A stretch of 64,000 bases of DNA, taken from positions 159,001 to 223,000 of the forward strand of contig JABRWF010000005.1 of assembly GCA_018343915.1 (NCBI GenBank). Direction: 5' to 3'. The position numbers and the translations under genes are program-made. Below the pieces are notes generated by a model. It saw nothing but the letters and a program-made list of their open reading frames with translations. It searched no databases and was not told the DNA's origin. Each line of letters starts with the position of its first letter. The stretch's first letter is position 1. The stretch comes from Agroathelia rolfsii. Taxonomy: Eukaryota > Basidiomycota > Agaricomycetes > Amylocorticiales > Amylocorticiaceae. Positions 60,721 through 64,000 of the stretch are shown piece by piece.

Positions 60721-62579
60721 ATGTCTCGGTCGTCAAACTGTCTTCCACTTGCTCTTCTTTATTTGCTGCTATCTCTCTCTGGAAACGTTTCTGTCCTCGC
60801 CGCTCCTTATGTCATTCCCGCTCGTCCCATTCATTCCACACGAACTATCAATCTCCACAGGAGAGAACAGCCTGTGCGCAACGCTTCTGAGTGGGGTGTC
60901 TGGGCCAAGAATCACAAAGACTTCGTTACGGCCAAGTATAGCGCCGGCTCTACGAACGCTAAGAGGAGCTCCGGGGAGAATCTGTATGTAGTCTTAATCT
61001 TGCCTGATCCTTGCTTTGCTGTAACTGACATCTTCCTTAGTATTGTGAATCAGAATGCCGACTCTAGGTACATGCCTATGACGTCCGAATATGTTAAATA
61101 AATTTTTTGACATATTTATTTCCTGCAGCTTCTTTGGTTCCGTTGCAGTAGGCACGCCTCCCGTTGCCTATGAAGTTATTCTTGATACAGGCTCTTCGTA
61201 CGTTTATCTTTCTCTTCTACTGAGTTTCCAGACCCCTGATTTCCTTTTCTTGTTATATAGAGACCTGTGGCTTGCTAGCGGCGATTGTGGGGCTCTCTGC
61301 ACCAACATTGCTACTTTCAATGCTTCACAATCTTCATCGTTTAAAAACCTATCGAGGGTCTTTGATATTCAATACGGATCGGGCGCTGCAGCTGGTTCGC
61401 TTGGCCAGGATGTCGTCAGAATGTCTGGCTTTGAAGTATCGAATCAAGCCTTTGGTGTGGTCAATCAGCTATCTAGGGGCCTCCTAGATGCTCCAGTCTC
61501 CGGCTTGATGGGTCTTGCATGGCAAACAATATCAAGTAGTGGAGCTATGCCATTTTGGCAGACTCTCGCATCCACGAACGGCACTTGGGATGAACCCCTA
61601 ATGGCCTTCCAACTCACTCGGTAAACTACAATACTGTCTATTTCGTTTTGGTTCATACTTATACTCGACCTAGGTTCTTGAATGACTCCAAGGCTGAATC
61701 TCTTGAAGCTGGTGGCACATTTACCATGGGTGCCACCAATTCGAGTCTCTATACCGGAGATATTGATTACCAGAACATTCCTGCCAATGAGGTTACATAT
61801 TGGATCCAGCAATTGTCAAGTCAGTCATATTTCTCATCCCTTATCGTCTTTGAGATCCTCACTAACGCACTTGGTAGAGGTGACCGTTAACGGCAACTCT
61901 GTGACCATCCCCACTGGTAACAGTGCATTTGCCGCTATCGACACCGGAACGGTAAACGCTCCTACCTGTCTCTGTTCTCCTTCATATTTGCTGATTGCCC
62001 GTATAGACTCTTGTTGGGGGCCCTTCCGCCGCCATCCAGAACATCTACGCCCAGATTCCAGGCTCGGTGGCTGGCACAGGTAACTTTGAAGGTTACTATA
62101 TCTATCGTAAGCTTGTTTTCTTTTTTCGCCCTTTCCCCCTCCTAATTGTCACAATTTTAGCATGCGATACCGAAGTGACCGTCGCCTTATCTTTCGGTGG
62201 TCCTCTCTGGTCCGTCAGCCCGGCCGACTTCCAGATGTCAAATCTGGGCAACAACAACTGCGTCGGCGCCTTCTTCGAGCTGAATACAGGAAGCAATGCA
62301 CCCGCCTGGATTGTGGGCGACACGTTCCTCAAGAACGTCTATTCCGTCTTCCGCTTCAACCCGCCCTCGGTTGGCTTTGCTGCACTCTCTCAGGAAGCTC
62401 TCAGCATGAATGGTGGCGACTTGCCCGCGCCGAGCCCCACAATCGGCTCGGTCATTGCCACGGCCACATCGCAGATGTCGGATCGCACCAAGTCTGGCGC
62501 TACCCCAAGGGTGTCGTTGAGCCTTGGCCTGGTTGCGGTCGTGACATCGGTATTGTGCGGTGGATTGGTTATGCTTTGA
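60721..62579 (+). CDS. GPI-anchored pepsin-like aspartic protease (A1 family)
   Basis: A signal peptide (LALLYLLLSLSGNVSVLA) is followed by a propeptide with a dibasic site (INLHRREQPVRN) and then the two-lobed protease. The catalytic aspartates are in VILDTGSSDLWLA and, after an intron, FAAIDTGTTLVGGPSAAI. Other family parts are FDIQYGSGAAAGSLGQDVV, SGLMGLAWQTISSSGAMPFW, WIVGDTFLKNVYSVFRF and PSVGFAAL. The tail is Ser/Thr-rich and ends in a hydrophobic segment (LSLGLVAVVTSVLCGGLVML), a probable GPI signal, so the enzyme would sit at the plasma membrane or wall. Eight exons, including a 27-bp exon at 61041-61067, keep frame and give 485 residues. The usual Tyr-flap region is shortened (FDIQYGSG). 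Confidence 0.93.
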
Positions 62580-63221
62580 AAAGGGAGAAGTCTTTTCTTT
62601 TCTTTCTAATTTAAGGTGTTGCAAGCCCAAATATTTACGGACAATACTTTTTTCGGACCTTTGTAGCTAGCAATTCAAATCATTTGATTAGTGTGGCCAT
62701 TTTGCATTTGTACGATCATATAGCATTCATCAACCGCATATAAAAAGCACGCTTGTTTTCTAATTTAAAAGACCGAGGAACTTGAAGATAATCCACTTGA
62801 CAACTCGACTAATGCGCTGGATCAGTAAGTGTGGGATGTTTCTATTTTGGGATAAGAATGAAGTAGGGGTAAGTTAGGGGCACTCCTAAAGATACCGCTA
62901 ACTGATTTCTCTGTGCTGCCCCTAAGCAAGATCAACTGTGTCATGTATGGGACTATAGTGTATGTTAGCCATATTTAACCTACATGTACTAAAGTATGTA
63001 TGTCCACCCCCTGTCTATCAATTGAACCTGGTGGGCGTTTTTTAAAAGATGTCATCGATGACATTTGTATGATCCTTTTCATTCTTTGAACACATGAAAG
63101 ACGAAAACCATGTCAAGGTTTTTGTCATGTACATTTTTTTTGACGATTAAAGTAAGTGAATTAAAGGAATTTGCGACGTTCGTAGATTGAAAGAAGAAGA
63201 AGAAAAGGTTATAGAGGCACT
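62580..63221. other. Convergent 3' region, protease and ASS
   Basis: 642 bp of AT-rich sequence between stop codons. No gene or repeat is seen. Confidence 0.5.
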
Positions 63222-64000
63222 TTAAACACGGGAGCCGTAGACCTCTTTGGCAGTGACGCCGCCCTGGCCCTTGGCGATATTTGATTGTGCCCATCTAAAA
63301 AGTATCGATGAACGATGAGCAAAAAAAACAGGTCACAAGAGGGAAAATAAAATAAATAAAAATACGCACTTTTTGATACGGATGGACTCGATCTGGATGA
63401 ATCCGGTGGTGTCTGTGGGTTCGAAGCCACCGAGCTCGTCCATTGAGGACTGACGCTCATCGTACAAGCCCTGTCAAGAATTTATCAGAGTCAGATCTTA
63501 TTTTATTTTATTTTTTGAAAAAAAAATATCGATTTCACTCACCTCTTGGGACGAGCGACCTTCGACGACGACGTTGCCCTTGTACAACTTCAACCTCACC
63601 TGTCCATTCACCGTCCTCTGACTTGCGGGGATGGCAGCCGTGACGAATTCACGCTCGGGAGTGAAGAAGTGACCATTGTACAGAATCCTGCTGAGCGCGA
63701 TCGTCACGAACTGGTCACGGAGTGCACGCACGTTGCGGTCGAGTGTGAGACCCTCGAGATCGATGTGCGCCGCACGGAGGATCGTCGCACCCGGGCTTTC
63801 GTAGCACCCACGGCTCTTGACGCCGATGAAACGGTTCTCCACAATGTCGATGCGGCCGATGCCATGCTTGCGGCCAAGCGCGTTGAGTGCATCAAAGATG
63901 GCTACGCCGTCCGTGATCGTCTTCCCACCGTCGGCGAGGACGACCTTAGTTGGCAGACCACGCTCGAAATCGATCGTGATGTGCTCCGGGGTCTCTGGTG
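63222..64000 (-). CDS. ARG1: Argininosuccinate synthase, C-terminal part
   Basis: Joins citrulline and aspartate in arginine synthesis. Only the last part of the gene lies in the window; the 5' end is beyond base 64000. The visible chain reads TPEHITIDFERGLPTKVVLA, DGGKTITDGVAIFDALNALG, RKHGIGRIDIVENRFIGVKS, RGCYESPGATILRAAHIDLE, then RALRDQFVTIALSRILYNG, FFTPEREFVTAAIPASQRTV and GQVRLKLYKGNVVVEGRSS. It ends with LYDERQSSMDELGGFEPTDT, GFIQIESIRIKKWAQSN and VTAKEVYGSRV. Two introns are seen (about 63295-63370 and 63472-63541). GIGRIDIVENRFIGVKSRG is diagnostic of the family. Confidence 0.97.

Overview
The window looks like nuclear chromosome from a mushroom-forming basidiomycete (Agaricomycetes). 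Nearly every gene is split by GT..AG introns of about 45-110 bp. Genes are dense on both strands. Many have basidiomycete-style architectures, including an RTC4-domain protein, a HAM1-like protein, a GATA factor with a Pro-rich N-terminus and a divergent H4/H3 pair with a fungal H3 C-terminus. I saw no transposon, CRISPR array, tRNA or rRNA gene. Coordinates span the first to last coding base; exons were assembled by eye from splice signals, reading frame and family motifs.

Left part (1-24 kb): an RTC4-like protein cut by the window edge; tRNA 2'-phosphotransferase (TPT1); the SAGA subunit Spt20, divergent from the eEF2-folding factor HGH1; a Lys/Ser-rich secreted protein; a GATA-type transcription factor; a conserved protein with a CPFC motif; the DEAD-box helicase DED1; an FAD-dependent oxidoreductase; and two unrecognised proteins, one acidic and serine-rich, one coiled coil.

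Middle (24-45 kb): the large ER ubiquitin ligase Doa10/Ssm4, about 2.1 kb without a convincing gene, a small unrecognised gene, and about 2.4 kb without a clear gene. Next come traces of an odd minus-strand gene (34.9-36.0 kb), a HAM1-like protein with a probable lipid-anchor N-terminus, RIB3 (riboflavin synthesis) divergent from the mitochondrial phosphate carrier, and a secreted glutaminase-like protein.

Right part (45-64 kb): an enolase-superfamily sugar-acid dehydratase, the Dsc/Tul1 membrane RING ubiquitin ligase, divergent histone H4 and H3 genes, a PARL/Pcp1-type mitochondrial rhomboid protease, an F-box protein, two tandem METTL21-type methyltransferases, a GPI-anchored aspartic protease, and the C-terminal part of argininosuccinate synthase running off the edge.

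The set is mostly housekeeping: translation, chromatin, protein quality control, mitochondria and metabolism. There is no evident biosynthetic cluster or defence system. The points most worth a second look are the minus-strand gene fragments at 34.9-36.0 kb, the H3 tail with four extra residues, the micro-exon-coded RING of the Tul1 homologue, the GC-AG intron in RIB3, the duplicated splice-acceptor segment in the GATA gene and the acylation-type N-terminus of the HAM1-like protein.
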